From contig JAJZRJ010000015.1 in the NCBI GenBank assembly GCA_021802775.1, positions 1-57,233 of the forward strand: a stretch of 57,233 bases of DNA, read 5' to 3'. A model generated the notes under the pieces. That model did not search any database, was not told where the DNA came from, and saw only the letters and a list, made by a program, of their open reading frames with translations. The stretch comes from Deltaproteobacteria bacterium (GTDB lineage: Bacteria > Desulfobacterota > Desulfobulbia > Desulfobulbales > Desulfurivibrionaceae). Numbering within the stretch: the first letter of the stretch is position 1; each line of letters starts with the position of its first letter. The position numbers and the translations under genes were made by a program. Below are positions 7,646 through 16,883 of the stretch, in pieces.

Positions 7646-9775
7646 TTAAGCCTGGGCGAACTGCCGCTGGTTGCGGTAGCGTTCCTTCAGTTCGCCCAGT
7701 TTCCCCTTGTTCCAACTGGAGATCTTGGTGAAATACCCGGTGATGCGGGTGATGCCGTCCACCTTCTGCGAGCCGCAGTGCGGGCAGCTCTCGCTCAAGC
7801 CCCGGCTGGTCTTGCCGCAGTCGAGACAACAGGTGAACTCCGGCGAGAAGGCGACCTGGTCGTTCTGGGTGTGGCGGAAGACGTTGACGATGAAGGTCGC
7901 CAGCGCCTCCTTGTCCGGCTGCGCCTCGCCGAGCCAGACGTGGGTGATGGCCCCGGCCTCGATCAGCGGATGGAAGAGCCCCTCGCGGTCCACCCGGGTG
8001 ATGGGGTTCATGGTGGCGCCGACATGATAGAGGGTGGAGTTGGTGTAGTAGACCTCGCCCCTGGCGAGACTGCCCTGCACCATCTTCGCGGCCTGCTCGG
8101 GGTAATGGGCCAGATCGAGCTTGGCAAAGCGGTAGGCGGTGCTTTCTGCCGGGGTCTGCTCCAGCACGAATTTCATGCCCATGGATTCCGCCATCTTGTT
8201 GCAGACGATGTTCATGTGGGCAATGACCTTGAGGCCGAACTTCATCGCCGCGTCGGAATCGTGCAGCTCCTGGCCGGTGTGGATCTTGACCAGTTCGTTC
8301 AGCCCCACCATGCCGATGAGATAGGAGCAGCGATGGAGCCTGAGATAGGTCTGGCCGTCGAGTTCCATGGCCAGCAACGACAGCGGGCCGTCCGCCCCCA
8401 TGGTCAGCAGCTTTTCGATGAACTTCTTCTTCTGCTCGTGGGCCTTGGCCGCGGTCTGCATCCTCTCGGTGAGCAGGGTGAAGAGCTTGGTGTCGTCGCC
8501 CTTGGCCTGGTAGCCCAAGCGCGGCAGGTTGACGGTGACGTTCTGCAGCGCCGAATAGCGCATGCGCCACGGTTCCTTGGCGTCCTCGAGGTCGCTGGCC
8601 TCCAGCTTGAAGGAGAGACGGCAGCACTCGGAGATCTTGGCGGTCTCGCCGCGGTCGAAGATGAAGTAGGTGTTGCCCTTGACCGAGGCCACCTCGCAGA
8701 TGTGGTTGAGGAAGTCCATGTGGCCTTCGGTCTTGAAGAACTTCTCGGTGATGTGCACCAGGGGCTTCGGGAAGAAGAAGGGCCGGCCGGCGGCATCGCC
8801 CTCCTTGTAGACCTCGAACAGGGCCCAGGCAAAGCGCTGCGCCTGTTGCTCGTACTCGCCGTAGGTCTTGCCGGTGTAGACGCCGCCGGGGCCGATGGCC
8901 GGCACGGTCTCGAAATGCTTGGGCACCTCCCAGTAGACGTTGATGTCCGAGAAAATCGCCTGGCCGCCGCGGGCCACGGCCTGCTGGGAGAACTCGTAGA
9001 TCAGCATCTGGGCGAGCTGTTTGACCCCGCGGTCGTCCAGTTCCTCCAGGTAAGGGGCAAAGAAGAGGTTGATGGCGTCCCAGCCGATGGCGCCGGCAAA
9101 GTGGCTCTGGAGCGCGGCGGCGAACTTCACCATGTGGGCGAGCAGCACCTCGGCGTGCTTGGCCGGTTTGGCCATGGAGAGGGCGTGCGGCAGGTTGAGG
9201 CCGAACTTCTTGATGTACTCCAGCGACTGGCCCGAGCAATACGGGCGATCGATGAAGCCCAGGTCGTGGAGGTGGAGGTCGCCCAGCAGATGGGCATCGG
9301 CCACGTCCGGGGTGAAGACATGGAGGAGCGCGTACTCCTTCTTGATCCCCTCGGCCAGGGTCAGGTTGGTGGCCTCCGGGCCATGGGGCACGTTGGCGTT
9401 CTCCTTGTTGTGCTGGACCAGCAACTGGTCCACATCATAGAGCGGCACCCCGAGGCGGGTGTGCATGCGCCGCGCCTCCTCGAGCCCCATCTCCAGGAGC
9501 TTGGCGTTGACCATCTCGCGGATGAGCGGGCCGGTAACGGTTTTGACCGTGCCGGTCTGGATGATCTTCTCCACCTCCTTGCTGATCTTCTCGGCGGTGT
9601 CGCGGTCGAGGAAGGTCTCGCGCAAGAGGGCATCGACGATGCGCTGGCGGTCCCAGCCCAACATGTCCTCCTGCGAGGTTCTGACGAACAACGCGATGTC
9701 GGTGGAATCCGCCTTGGCCACCTCTTTGGTGGTCAGGTCTCGTGCCTCGGCTTTCAATGGCATGACAACTCCCAT
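7646..9775 (-). CDS. nrdD: anaerobic ribonucleoside-triphosphate reductase (class III)
   Basis: Oxygen-sensitive glycyl radical enzyme converting NTPs to dNTPs. The 709-residue protein has an N-terminal ATP-cone (about residues 20-110), the large ten-stranded barrel with 'SLEYIKKFGLNLP', 'CEVASVKGNTYFIFDRG', 'CCRLSF' and 'HNIV'-like Cys/Met sites, a C-terminal zinc ribbon (CLDC...CPHC) and the radical loop 'RITGYFTK' with Gly680. The ATG at 9775 has AGGAGA nine bases upstream; in-frame sequence further upstream is promoter DNA. It heads the nrdD-glutaredoxin-nrdG group and is the only ribonucleotide reductase in view, as expected for an anaerobe. Confidence 0.95.
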   Translation of the reverse strand: MGVVMPLKAEARDLTTKEVAKADSTDIALFVRTSQEDMLGWDRQRIVDALLRETFLDRDTAEKISKEVEKIIQTGTVKTVTGPLIREMVNAKLLEMGLEEARRMHTRLGVPLYDVDQLLVQHNKENANVPHGPEATNLTLAEGIKKEYALLHVFTPDVADAHLLGDLHLHDLGFIDRPYCSGQSLEYIKKFGLNLPHALSMAKPAKHAEVLLAHMVKFAAALQSHFAGAIGWDAINLFFAPYLEELDDRGVKQLAQMLIYEFSQQAVARGGQAIFSDINVYWEVPKHFETVPAIGPGGVYTGKTYGEYEQQAQRFAWALFEVYKEGDAAGRPFFFPKPLVHITEKFFKTEGHMDFLNHICEVASVKGNTYFIFDRGETAKISECCRLSFKLEASDLEDAKEPWRMRYSALQNVTVNLPRLGYQAKGDDTKLFTLLTERMQTAAKAHEQKKKFIEKLLTMGADGPLSLLAMELDGQTYLRLHRCSYLIGMVGLNELVKIHTGQELHDSDAAMKFGLKVIAHMNIVCNKMAESMGMKFVLEQTPAESTAYRFAKLDLAHYPEQAAKMVQGSLARGEVYYTNSTLYHVGATMNPITRVDREGLFHPLIEAGAITHVWLGEAQPDKEALATFIVNVFRHTQNDQVAFSPEFTCCLDCGKTSRGLSESCPHCGSQKVDGITRITGYFTKISSWNKGKLGELKERYRNQRQFAQA

Positions 9776-9847
9776 CCCCTGTTTCTCCTTCTGCTCTCTG
9801 GTGTTAAAGAATTTAATGAACTGCCGGGCCCTTGTTTTCAGCAACAG

Positions 9848-9903
9848 CACGATATGTTGTATTATGGAGCATATTATCGCACAAGATATGGTATAGTGGT
9901 CAA
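9848..9903 (-). promoter_or_regulatory. nrdD promoter with NrdR-like boxes
   Basis: On the minus strand TTGACC (9898-9903) and GATAAT (9873-9878) form a possible promoter with a long 19-base spacer. Two related AT-centred segments, CACGATATGTTGT (9848-9860) and CACAAGATATGGTAT (9880-9894), share 9 of 12 core bases and resemble NrdR boxes. Their spacing of 34 bases differs a little from the usual three helical turns. Confidence 0.35.
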
Positions 9904-9944
9904 GCAAAAAAAACAGAGCGCAAACTTTATTCTGAAAATCCGGG

Positions 9945-11555
9945 TCAACGCTTGGAAATGATTGTATCTTTCTTCCAGTGGCGGTCGTCGGGGCGGGGGT
10001 AGTCGAGGATGTAGTGCAGGCCGCGCGATTCCTTGCGGATCAGGGCGCACCGGACAATAAGTTCGGAGACCTGGGCGATGTTCCGGAGTTCGACCAGGTC
10101 CGGGGTGAGCAGGTAGTCGCGGTAGTGCTGATCCACTTCGGCGAGGATGGCGGCGAGCCGCTCCTTCACCAGCCCCAGCCGCTTTTCTTTGCGCACGATG
10201 CCGACGTAGTTCCACATCAGGCGGCGGATCTGGTCCCAGTTGTGGCTGATGAGCACCGCCTCGTCGATGCGCTGGGCCTTGCCGGCCCGCCAGGCAGTGA
10301 CAGGATGATAGTGCTGGCTTTTGAGCCGCGGCCATTCCTCGGCGCACTGCCGGGCCGCCTGGTCGGCAAAGACCACCGCCTCCAGCAGCGAATTGCTGGC
10401 CAGCCGGTTGCCGCCGTGCAACCCGGTGCAGGCGGTCTCGCCCAGGGCATAGAGATTTTCGATGCTGGTCCGGCCCATGATGTCGGTCAGCACCCCGCCG
10501 CACATATAGTGGGCCGCCGGCACCACCGGAATCGGCTCCCTGGTGATGTCGATGCCGAGGCTGAGGCAGGTCTGGTAGATCGTCGGGAAGCGGGTCTTGA
10601 GGAACTCGGCCGGCTGGTGCGAGATGTCGAGATAGACGCAGTCGTCGCCGCTGGCCTTCATTTCCAGGTCGATGGCGCGCGCCACCTTGTCGCGGGTGGC
10701 GAGATCACCCAGCGGGTCGTACTTCTGCATAAAAGAGTTGCCGCGCTCGTCGATGAGCCGGCCGCCTTCGCCCCGCACCGCCTCGGAGATGAGAAAGTTC
10801 TTGGTCTTCGGATGGAAAAGGCAGGTGGGATGGAACTGGACGAACTCCAGATTGCCGACCCGGGCGCCGGCGCGCCAGGCCATGGCGATGCCGTCGCCGG
10901 TGGCGATGTCGGGGTTGGTGGTATAAAGATAGACCTTGCCGGCGCCGCCGGTGCAGACCGTCGTGACCCGGGCGAGCCAGGTCTCGATGGTGTTGCCCTG
11001 TCTGTTCAGGACATAGGCGCCAAGGCAGCGGTCAAGAAAGGGATGGGTCGCCCGCACCCCGGCCTTGGAGCCGATGAGCAGATCCACGGCCACGTGGTTT
11101 TCGAGCACGGTGATCTTCGGATTCTCCGCCACCCGCCGGAGCAGGCCCTCCTCGATCTGCTTGCCGGTCAAATCCATGGCATGGGCGATGCGGCGGGCGG
11201 AGTGGCCCCCTTCCCTGCCCAGGTCCAGATGGCCGGCGTTCCGGCTGTCGTGCTGGAATTCGATGCCCAGGGCCATGAGTTCCCGCACCCGGGCCGGGCC
11301 GTTCTCCACCACCATGCGCACCACGTCCTCGTGGCAGAGGCCGGCCCCGGACGTGAGGGTATCCCGGACATGGGCCTCGAAAGAGTCGTCGGCCGAGAGC
11401 ACCGCGGCAATGCCGCCCTGGGCCAGGTTGGTGGCGGTATCCACCCGCGCCTTCTTGGTAATTAACGTGACGGAGCCCAGGCGGGCCGCCTTGAGGGCAA
11501 AGGAGAGGCCGGCGATGCCGCTGCCGATGACGAGAAAATCGGTGGTCTGTTCCAT
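9945..11555 (-). CDS. nadB: L-aspartate oxidase
   Basis: First step of de novo NAD synthesis: FAD-dependent oxidation of L-aspartate to iminoaspartate, using fumarate as acceptor in anaerobes. The 536-residue protein opens with the FAD-binding GxGxxG motif ('FLVIGSGIAGLSFAL'), then 'TNLAQGGIAAVL', 'GREGGHSARRIAHA', 'QFHPTCLF', 'EAVRGEGG', 'HYMCGGVLTD' and 'GETACTGLHGGNRLASNSLLE', the succinate dehydrogenase/fumarate reductase flavoprotein signature. I chose the start giving 'MEQTTDFLVIG'; the upstream frame begins with a TTG without a ribosome site. nadA and nadC are not in the window. It lies 169 bases upstream of nrdD on the same strand. Confidence 0.95.
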   Translation of the reverse strand: MEQTTDFLVIGSGIAGLSFALKAARLGSVTLITKKARVDTATNLAQGGIAAVLSADDSFEAHVRDTLTSGAGLCHEDVVRMVVENGPARVRELMALGIEFQHDSRNAGHLDLGREGGHSARRIAHAMDLTGKQIEEGLLRRVAENPKITVLENHVAVDLLIGSKAGVRATHPFLDRCLGAYVLNRQGNTIETWLARVTTVCTGGAGKVYLYTTNPDIATGDGIAMAWRAGARVGNLEFVQFHPTCLFHPKTKNFLISEAVRGEGGRLIDERGNSFMQKYDPLGDLATRDKVARAIDLEMKASGDDCVYLDISHQPAEFLKTRFPTIYQTCLSLGIDITREPIPVVPAAHYMCGGVLTDIMGRTSIENLYALGETACTGLHGGNRLASNSLLEAVVFADQAARQCAEEWPRLKSQHYHPVTAWRAGKAQRIDEAVLISHNWDQIRRLMWNYVGIVRKEKRLGLVKERLAAILAEVDQHYRDYLLTPDLVELRNIAQVSELIVRCALIRKESRGLHYILDYPRPDDRHWKKDTIISKR

Positions 11556-11701
11556 GGTCTCACAGGCGCCTGGCGCCCCGAAAAAGGGGTTGGCGGTTTT
11601 CAATCGGCGCGGTTTCTGGTATGTATGGGGCGAACAAAAATCACAGCCGCCTCTTTCGCTACTACTTAGCCCGCCCGGCCCTGCTTGGCAAGGATTCTTC
11701 C

Positions 11702-12322
11702 ATGAGTAATCTCAAACTGGTGATCTTCGACTGCGATGGCGTCATGTTCGATTCGCGGGAGGCCAACCGCGTCTACTATAATCAGATTCTCGCCCACTTC
11801 GGCCATCCGCCCATGGACACAGCGGAACTCGACTATGTGCATATGCACCATGTGATGGCCTCAGTAAGTCACATCTTCCGCCATTACCCCGACGAGATCG
11901 CGGCGGCCCACGAATACCGGCAGGCGCTCGACTACACCCCCTTTCTCCAGCACATGGTCATGGAACCGGACCTCCTCGCGTTCCTCGACTACCTGCGGCC
12001 GGTTCGCCGCACGGCGATCAGCACCAACCGCACCACCACCATGCCCGCCATCCTTGAACTCTTCGCCCTCGGACCGCTCTTCGACAAGGTGGTGACCGCC
12101 ATCGACGTGGCCCGGCCCAAGCCCGACCCCGAGGCGCTTCACCAGATCCTTGAGCATTTCGGGCTCGCGGCCGACGAGGCGATCTATATCGGCGATTCGG
12201 AGGTAGACCAGGAACACGCCGCCAGGGCCGGTATGCGGCTCATCGCCTTCAAGAGCCCCGGCCTTGCAGCGGACTATCACGTGGAACGCTTCATGGAGAT
12301 TACCCGGCTGCCCATTTTTTGA
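11702..12322 (+). CDS. HAD-superfamily phosphatase
   Basis: A 206-residue haloacid dehalogenase-type hydrolase resembling phosphoglycolate phosphatases. All four HAD motifs are visible: 'DCDGVMFDS' with the nucleophile Asp near residue 11, 'ISTNRTTT' (motif II), 'KPDPEALHQ' with the motif III Lys, and 'IGDSEVDQE' with the acidic motif IV. A helical cap lies between motifs I and II. The ATG at 11702 has AAGGA upstream. It is divergent from nadB and has no operon partner, so the substrate cannot be told. Confidence 0.8.
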   Translation: MSNLKLVIFDCDGVMFDSREANRVYYNQILAHFGHPPMDTAELDYVHMHHVMASVSHIFRHYPDEIAAAHEYRQALDYTPFLQHMVMEPDLLAFLDYLRPVRRTAISTNRTTTMPAILELFALGPLFDKVVTAIDVARPKPDPEALHQILEHFGLAADEAIYIGDSEVDQEHAARAGMRLIAFKSPGLAADYHVERFMEITRLPIF

Positions 12323-12361
12323 CAGCCCTGGGCCGCCAGCAGCCCGTTTTTCAAGGGGCTG

Positions 12362-12625
12362 CTAATCGTGATGATGTTCGCCGTGGTGGTGATGCTGGTG
12401 GCCACCAGCAGCCGGACCACCGAGCCTGACCAGCACCTCGGAGAGCAAGGCATCGGCCTCGTGCATGATGCCGATGGCCTTGTCGATGAGCCCGGCCTCG
12501 GCGGCGAGCCCCTCCTGCCGGGCCGCATCGGCCCACTTCTTGAACTCGTGGGCATGGCCATGGTTGTGCTCCAGCCAGTGCGGGATCAGCACCTGCAATT
12601 TTTCCCTGGTGGTTTTCTCTTCCAT
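12362..12625 (-). CDS. small protein with His-rich C-terminus, partner of CooT
   Basis: An 87-residue protein, mostly helical, with an early 'IPHWLEHNHGHAHEFKKW' segment and a C-terminal tail rich in histidine (seven His in the last eleven residues), a typical nickel or zinc binding feature. It starts 6 bases after the cooT stop with an AAGGTAAG site, so the two are co-transcribed and probably translationally coupled. I infer nickel storage or delivery beside CooT. I recall similar small proteins next to cooT in anaerobes but cannot name a formal family with certainty. Confidence 0.65.
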   Translation of the reverse strand: MEEKTTREKLQVLIPHWLEHNHGHAHEFKKWADAARQEGLAAEAGLIDKAIGIMHEADALLSEVLVRLGGPAAGGHQHHHHGEHHHD

Positions 12626-12631
12626 CTTACC

Positions 12632-12832
12632 TTACCGATCCTTTCGGGTTGCGAGCGTGACTGTGCCGCTCATGAAGTCGATCCTGGCCACCATGGCATG
12701 GGGCACCACCCTGGGTGGCTCAAAGAGGGCGCTGACGCTGACCCCGTCCCCCGTCACCTCCAGCAACGAGGCATTGTCGAGGATCATTTCCTGCCCCCCC
12801 TCTTTTTCCAGCACCACCCGCATCTGACACAT
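12632..12832 (-). CDS. cooT: CooT-family nickel-binding protein
   Basis: A 66-residue protein starting 'MCQMRVVLEKEGG'. CooT proteins bind one Ni(II) per dimer through the conserved Cys2 right after the initiator Met and help mature the nickel centre of carbon monoxide dehydrogenase. Size, Cys2, the hydrophobic 'SLLEVTGDGVSVSALF' core and the 'ARIDFMSGTVTL' end match the family. The start has GGGAGAA. Longer in-frame starts upstream would destroy the N-terminal Met-Cys and are rejected. Its presence agrees with the Wood-Ljungdahl gene acsE in the same window. Confidence 0.85.
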   Translation of the reverse strand: MCQMRVVLEKEGGQEMILDNASLLEVTGDGVSVSALFEPPRVVPHAMVARIDFMSGTVTLATRKDR

Positions 12833-12965
12833 GGTATTTTCTCCCTGGCGCGGACTCTCGTTGCCCTGCGGCCCAACCTTGTGGTAGAGATACAAAAAAG
12901 CGGCGCCGGGCGCAATGGATTCCTGTACCAGCGTCGAGCCGCTCCGCCGTAGGGACGCACAAACC

Positions 12966-13367
12966 ATGCTCGCCGATCTTGCCCAGATTCGCCACCTGCT
13001 GACGACCAGCCACACCATTGCGGTGGTGGGCCTCTCCCCCAAGGAATCCCGGCCCAGCAACCGGGTGGCCCGCTATCTCATCAGCGCCGGCTTCCGGGTG
13101 ATCCCGGTCAATCCCGGCCAGGAGACCATTCTCGGCCTGCCCTGTTACCCCGATCTCGCCTCTATTCCCGAACCGGTGGACATCGTCGATATCTTCCGCC
13201 GGGCCGAGGAGGTGGGGCCGGTGGTGGACGAGGCCATCGCCATCGGCGCCAAGGCGGTCTGGATGCAGGAGGGCGTCGTCAACGCGGCGGCGGCGGCCAC
13301 GGCCAAGGCCGCGGGGCTTACGGTGGTCATGGATCGCTGCATCAAGACCGACCACGAGCAGCTGTAG
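12966..13367 (+). CDS. CoA-binding domain protein (YccU-like)
   Basis: A 133-residue stand-alone Rossmann-fold CoA-binding domain, as in succinyl-CoA synthetase alpha. Family motifs: 'IAVVGLSPKESRPSNRVARYL', 'FRVIPVNPG', 'CYPDL' and 'AKAVWMQEGVVN', with a conserved late Cys (VMDRCIKTDH). Function of this widespread group is not established. The ATG at 12966 is preferred because family members begin just before this point and AGGGA is upstream; the ATG at 12915 lacks a ribosome site. It is divergent from cooT with only a 133-base gap, so the two may share a control region. Confidence 0.85.
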   Translation: MLADLAQIRHLLTTSHTIAVVGLSPKESRPSNRVARYLISAGFRVIPVNPGQETILGLPCYPDLASIPEPVDIVDIFRRAEEVGPVVDEAIAIGAKAVWMQEGVVNAAAAATAKAAGLTVVMDRCIKTDHEQL

Positions 13368-13388
13368 CCGGCCGCGCCCCCCGTGTCC

Positions 13389-13417
13389 TTGACTTTTCGC
13401 GGCAAACGGGATAAAAA
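13389..13417 (+). promoter_or_regulatory. promoter of hisS
   Basis: TTGACT (13389-13394), a 17-base spacer and TAAAAA (13412-13417) lie about 60 bases before the hisS start. Confidence 0.5.
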
Positions 13418-13475
13418 ACCATCCTTTTGATTCCGCGCCCTTTTGCGGTGCTGACCGACGATCACAAGGACCATC

Positions 13476-14756
13476 ATGACCATGCAGGCCCTGAAAGGCT
13501 TCAAGGATATCCTGCCCGACGAGAGCCCCACCTGGCAGTGGCTGGAGGCCGCGGCCCGGAGCGTCTTCCACCGTTTCGGCTTCGGCGAGATCAAGGTGCC
13601 GATTCTCGAGAAGACCGAACTCTTTGCCCGCTCCATCGGCGAGGCTACGGACATCGTCGAAAAGGAGATGTACACCTTCACCGACCGCAACGGCGAACAG
13701 ATCACCATGCGGCCGGAGGGCACCGCTTCGGTGCTGCGCGCCTTTATCGAGCACAATCTCCAGGCGCGCCAGGCGCTGACCAGGCTCTACACCATCGGCC
13801 CGATGTTCCGCCACGAGCGGCCGCAGAAGGGACGGCTCCGCCAGTTCCATCAGATGAGCGTCGAGGCCATCGGCTCCGACCATCCACGGCTCGATGCCGA
13901 GATCATCGCCATGGCCTGGCAGTTCCTTGAGGAACTGGGGCTCTCGGTGAGCCTGCAGATCAACTCGCTGGGCTGCCCGTCCTGCCGGCCCGCTTATCGC
14001 GAGGCCTTGCTCGCCTTTCTCGCCGCGCGCCAGGATACAATGTGCGACGACTGCAAGCGGCGCAGCACCACCAACCCGCTGCGGGTGCTCGACTGCAAGA
14101 GCAGCCACTGCCAGGAGCAGTACCAGGGCGCGCCGGTAATCCTCGATCACCTCTGCCCGGCCTGCGCGGACCATTTCAGCGCGGTCAAGGCCAGCCTGGA
14201 CCAGCTTGCCATCCCTTATGGGGTCAATGCCTTCATGGTACGCGGTCTCGACTACTACACCCGCACCACCTTCGAGCTCTTGACCGGCGCCCTTGGCGCC
14301 CAGAGCGCGGTGGGTGCCGGCGGCCGCTACGATGGCCTCGTCGAGCAACTGGGCGGCCCCAAGCTGCCTGGCATCGGCTTTGCCATGGGCATGGAGCGGC
14401 TTATTCTGCTGCTCGAACAGCAGAACCAGGCAGCCATCGCGGCCCCGGCCATTGACTGCTTTGTCGCCGCCCTGGGCGAGGCCGCGGTAAGCCGCGCCTT
14501 CCCCCTGGTCCACGCCCTGCGCGCCCAAGGGCTCAAGGCGGCCATGGACCTCGAAGGCCGCAGCCTGAAAAGCCAGATGAAGCAGGCCGATCGCCTGCAG
14601 GCCCGTTACACCCTCATCCTCGGCGAGGAGGAACTGGCCAGGGGCGAGGCGCTGCTGCGCGACATGGCGAGCAAGAAGCAGCAGGTGCTGGCGTTTGGCA
14701 ATGATCCGGCAATGATCGCGGCAACGGTCATGGCCACCATGAGCACAGCGCAATGA
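13476..14756 (+). CDS. hisS: histidyl-tRNA synthetase
   Basis: Class II aminoacyl-tRNA synthetase that charges tRNA-His. The 426-residue protein shows the three class II motifs: motif 1 around 'FGFGEIKVPILEKTELFARS', motif 2 'MFRHERPQKGRLRQFHQ' and motif 3 'GIGFAMGMERLILLL', plus the histidine-binding segments 'RGLDYYTRTTFE' and 'GAGGRYDGL'. The C-terminal anticodon-binding domain follows from about residue 330. AGGA precedes the ATG at 13476. It is followed by aspS after 120 bases that hold an inverted repeat; hisS-aspS is a common pair. Confidence 0.97.
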   Translation: MTMQALKGFKDILPDESPTWQWLEAAARSVFHRFGFGEIKVPILEKTELFARSIGEATDIVEKEMYTFTDRNGEQITMRPEGTASVLRAFIEHNLQARQALTRLYTIGPMFRHERPQKGRLRQFHQMSVEAIGSDHPRLDAEIIAMAWQFLEELGLSVSLQINSLGCPSCRPAYREALLAFLAARQDTMCDDCKRRSTTNPLRVLDCKSSHCQEQYQGAPVILDHLCPACADHFSAVKASLDQLAIPYGVNAFMVRGLDYYTRTTFELLTGALGAQSAVGAGGRYDGLVEQLGGPKLPGIGFAMGMERLILLLEQQNQAAIAAPAIDCFVAALGEAAVSRAFPLVHALRAQGLKAAMDLEGRSLKSQMKQADRLQARYTLILGEEELARGEALLRDMASKKQQVLAFGNDPAMIAATVMATMSTAQ

Positions 14757-14857
14757 AGAATTCAAAATGAAAAATGAAGAGTGAGGAGCAGGACCACTTC
14801 CTCCCTTGTTCCGCACTTCTGTTTTCCATTCTTCATTTTTAATTCTCAATTATTCAT
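14753..14857. repeat. AT-rich inverted repeat between hisS and aspS
   Basis: Arms at 14753-14783 and 14827-14857 match in 26 of 31 positions as inverted copies around a 43-base centre. The left arm contains the hisS stop codon. The base composition is far more AT-rich than the neighbours, typical of a small mobile or dispersed repeat; alternatively it forms a hairpin in the hisS-aspS transcript. Confidence 0.7.
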
Positions 14858-14876
14858 TATCCATAAGGAGCCCCAC

Positions 14877-16661
14877 ATGGAATCCATGGGCAGCCTCAAG
14901 CGGACCCACCACTGCAACGCCCTGTCCGCCGCCAATATCGGCCAGGAAGTCACCCTCATGGGCTGGGTGCTGCGGCGCCGCGACCACGGCGGCGTCATCT
15001 TCATCGACCTGCGCGACCGCTGGGGCCTCACCCAGGTGGTCTTCAACCCGGAGATCAACCCCGAGGTCCACGCCAAGGCCCACGGCCTGCGGAATGAATG
15101 GGTGCTGGCGATCAGGGGCCGGGTCGAGGCGCGGCCCGAGGGCATGGTCAATCCCAAGCTCGCCACCGGCGCCATCGAGATTCTGGTCAGCGAGCTGCGC
15201 ATCCTGAACCAGAGCCAGACCCCGCCCTTCCCGCTCGACGAGGAGGTCGAGGTCTCGGAAAACCTCCGTCTCAAATACCGCTACCTCGACCTGCGCCGGC
15301 CCGGCATGGCCGACAACCTGGTGCTGCGCCACAAGGCCAGCCAGGCGATTCGCTCCTTCCTGAACGACAACGGCTTCCTGGAGATCGAAACCCCGGTGCT
15401 CACCCGCTCCACCCCGGAGGGCGCCCGCGACTATCTGGTGCCGAGCCGGGTCAACCCCGGCAAGTTCTACGCCCTGCCCCAGTCGCCGCAGCTCTTCAAG
15501 CAGCTCCTGATGGTGGCGGGCATGGACCGCTACTACCAGATCGTCAAATGCTTCCGCGACGAGGACCTGCGCGCCGACCGCCAGCCCGAGTTCACCCAGG
15601 TGGACATGGAGCTCTCCTTTGTCGAGGAGGAGGATATCTTTGCCATCATGGAGGGGATGATCACCCACCTTTTCAGGGAGACCATCGGCTACAAACCCGT
15701 CACCCCCTTCCCGCGCATGACCTATGCCGAGGCGATGAACCGCTACGGCTCGGACAAGCCCGACACCCGCTTCGGCCTGGAACTCATCGATCTCTTTACC
15801 GAGGTGAGGAACTGCGGCTTCAAGGTCTTCCGCGACGTGGTGGAGAAAGGCGGCATGGTGAAGGCGATCAACGCCAAGGGGTGCGCCACCTTCAGCCGCA
15901 AGGATCTCGACGACCTCACCGCCTACGTGGGCCAGTTCGGGGCCAAGGGGTTGGCCTGGGTGAAGATCAAGGAAGGCGGCGAGTGGCAGTCGCCCATTGC
16001 CAAGTTCTTCACCGACGAGGAGCGGGCCGCCATGACCCGCACCCTCGATGCCCAGCCCGGCGACCTCCTCTTCTTCGGGGCCGACAGCCCGGCCGTGGTC
16101 TACGCCGCTTTGGGCGAGCTGCGCCTGGAACTGGGGCGCCGCCTGGGCTTCATCGACAAGAAGACCTTCAGCTTCGTCTGGGTCACCGACTTCCCGCTGC
16201 TGGAGTGGGACCACGAGCAGCGCCGCCACATGGCGGTCCACCACCCCTTCACCGCCCCCGCGGAAGAGGACATGGCGCTCTTGGCCACCGACCCCGGCAA
16301 GGTGCGCAGCCGCGCCTACGACCTGGCCCTGAACGGCACCGAGATCGGCGGCGGCTCCATCCGCATCCATCAGCCGCAGGTGCAGCGGACGGTCTTCGCC
16401 ACCCTGGGCATCTCCGAAGAAGAGGCCAGGGACAAGTTCGACTTCCTGCTCAAGGCCTTGGATCTGGGCGCCCCGCCCCACGGCGGCATCGCCTTTGGTC
16501 TGGACCGGTTGATGATGATCATCGCCGGCCGCGACACCATCCGCGACGTCATCGCCTTCCCCAAGACCCAGAAGGCCACCTGCCCGCTCACCGACGCCCC
16601 CTCCACCGTGGCCCGCAAACAGCTCACCGAGCTGTCCCTGCGGCCGGATTGGAAGGAGTAG
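14877..16661 (+). CDS. aspS: aspartyl-tRNA synthetase
   Basis: Class II synthetase that charges tRNA-Asp. The 594-residue length shows the bacterial type with the extra GAD insertion domain. In order: N-terminal OB-fold anticodon domain ('[24 protein letters not shown]'), motif 1 '[23 protein letters not shown]', motif 2 '[19 protein letters not shown]', insertion domain about residues 290-410, then motif 3 '[27 protein letters not shown]'. The ATG at 14877 follows an AAGGAG site; longer in-frame starts lie within the inverted repeat. Whether it also charges tRNA-Asn cannot be told from the sequence; no amidotransferase genes are in the window. Confidence 0.97.
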   Translation: MESMGSLKRTHHCNALSAANIGQEVTLMGWVLRRRDHGGVIFIDLRDRWGLTQVVFNPEINPEVHAKAHGLRNEWVLAIRGRVEARPEGMVNPKLATGAIEILVSELRILNQSQTPPFPLDEEVEVSENLRLKYRYLDLRRPGMADNLVLRHKASQAIRSFLNDNGFLEIETPVLTRSTPEGARDYLVPSRVNPGKFYALPQSPQLFKQLLMVAGMDRYYQIVKCFRDEDLRADRQPEFTQVDMELSFVEEEDIFAIMEGMITHLFRETIGYKPVTPFPRMTYAEAMNRYGSDKPDTRFGLELIDLFTEVRNCGFKVFRDVVEKGGMVKAINAKGCATFSRKDLDDLTAYVGQFGAKGLAWVKIKEGGEWQSPIAKFFTDEERAAMTRTLDAQPGDLLFFGADSPAVVYAALGELRLELGRRLGFIDKKTFSFVWVTDFPLLEWDHEQRRHMAVHHPFTAPAEEDMALLATDPGKVRSRAYDLALNGTEIGGGSIRIHQPQVQRTVFATLGISEEEARDKFDFLLKALDLGAPPHGGIAFGLDRLMMIIAGRDTIRDVIAFPKTQKATCPLTDAPSTVARKQLTELSLRPDWKE

Positions 16662-16760
16662 GGAGAGAAGGAAAGCAAAAGTTACAAGGCAAACGGCAAC
16701 AGGCAAACCGCGTGAAAGAGTTGCACTTTTTGCCTTTTCATTTCTGCCACTGAACCCAAG
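16662..16760. repeat. heptamer repeat and imperfect inverted repeat after aspS
   Basis: Three head-to-tail 7-mers GGCAAAC, GGCAACA, GGCAAAC at 16688-16708 sit inside an imperfect inverted repeat whose outer arms are A-rich near 16667-16685 and T-rich near 16720-16748. No gene is present. Confidence 0.45.
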
Positions 16761-16812
16761 TGGTTCCAATAATTAGGATTTCCCACACGCCACGGATTGC
16801 AGGGGATGTACA

Positions 16813-16853
16813 ATAAAAAAACCCGCGTTCCGTGTGCGGAAGCGGGTTTTTTG
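16813..16853. terminator. bidirectional terminator between aspS and tRNA-Asn
   Basis: AAAAAACCCGC and GCGGGTTTTTT form the stem, with a further TTCCG/CGGAA pair inside. Runs of A before and T after let it end aspS transcription on the plus strand and tRNA-Asn transcription on the minus strand. Confidence 0.8.
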
Positions 16854-16883
16854 GACAATACCGGATGGTATCGGATCATCTTC

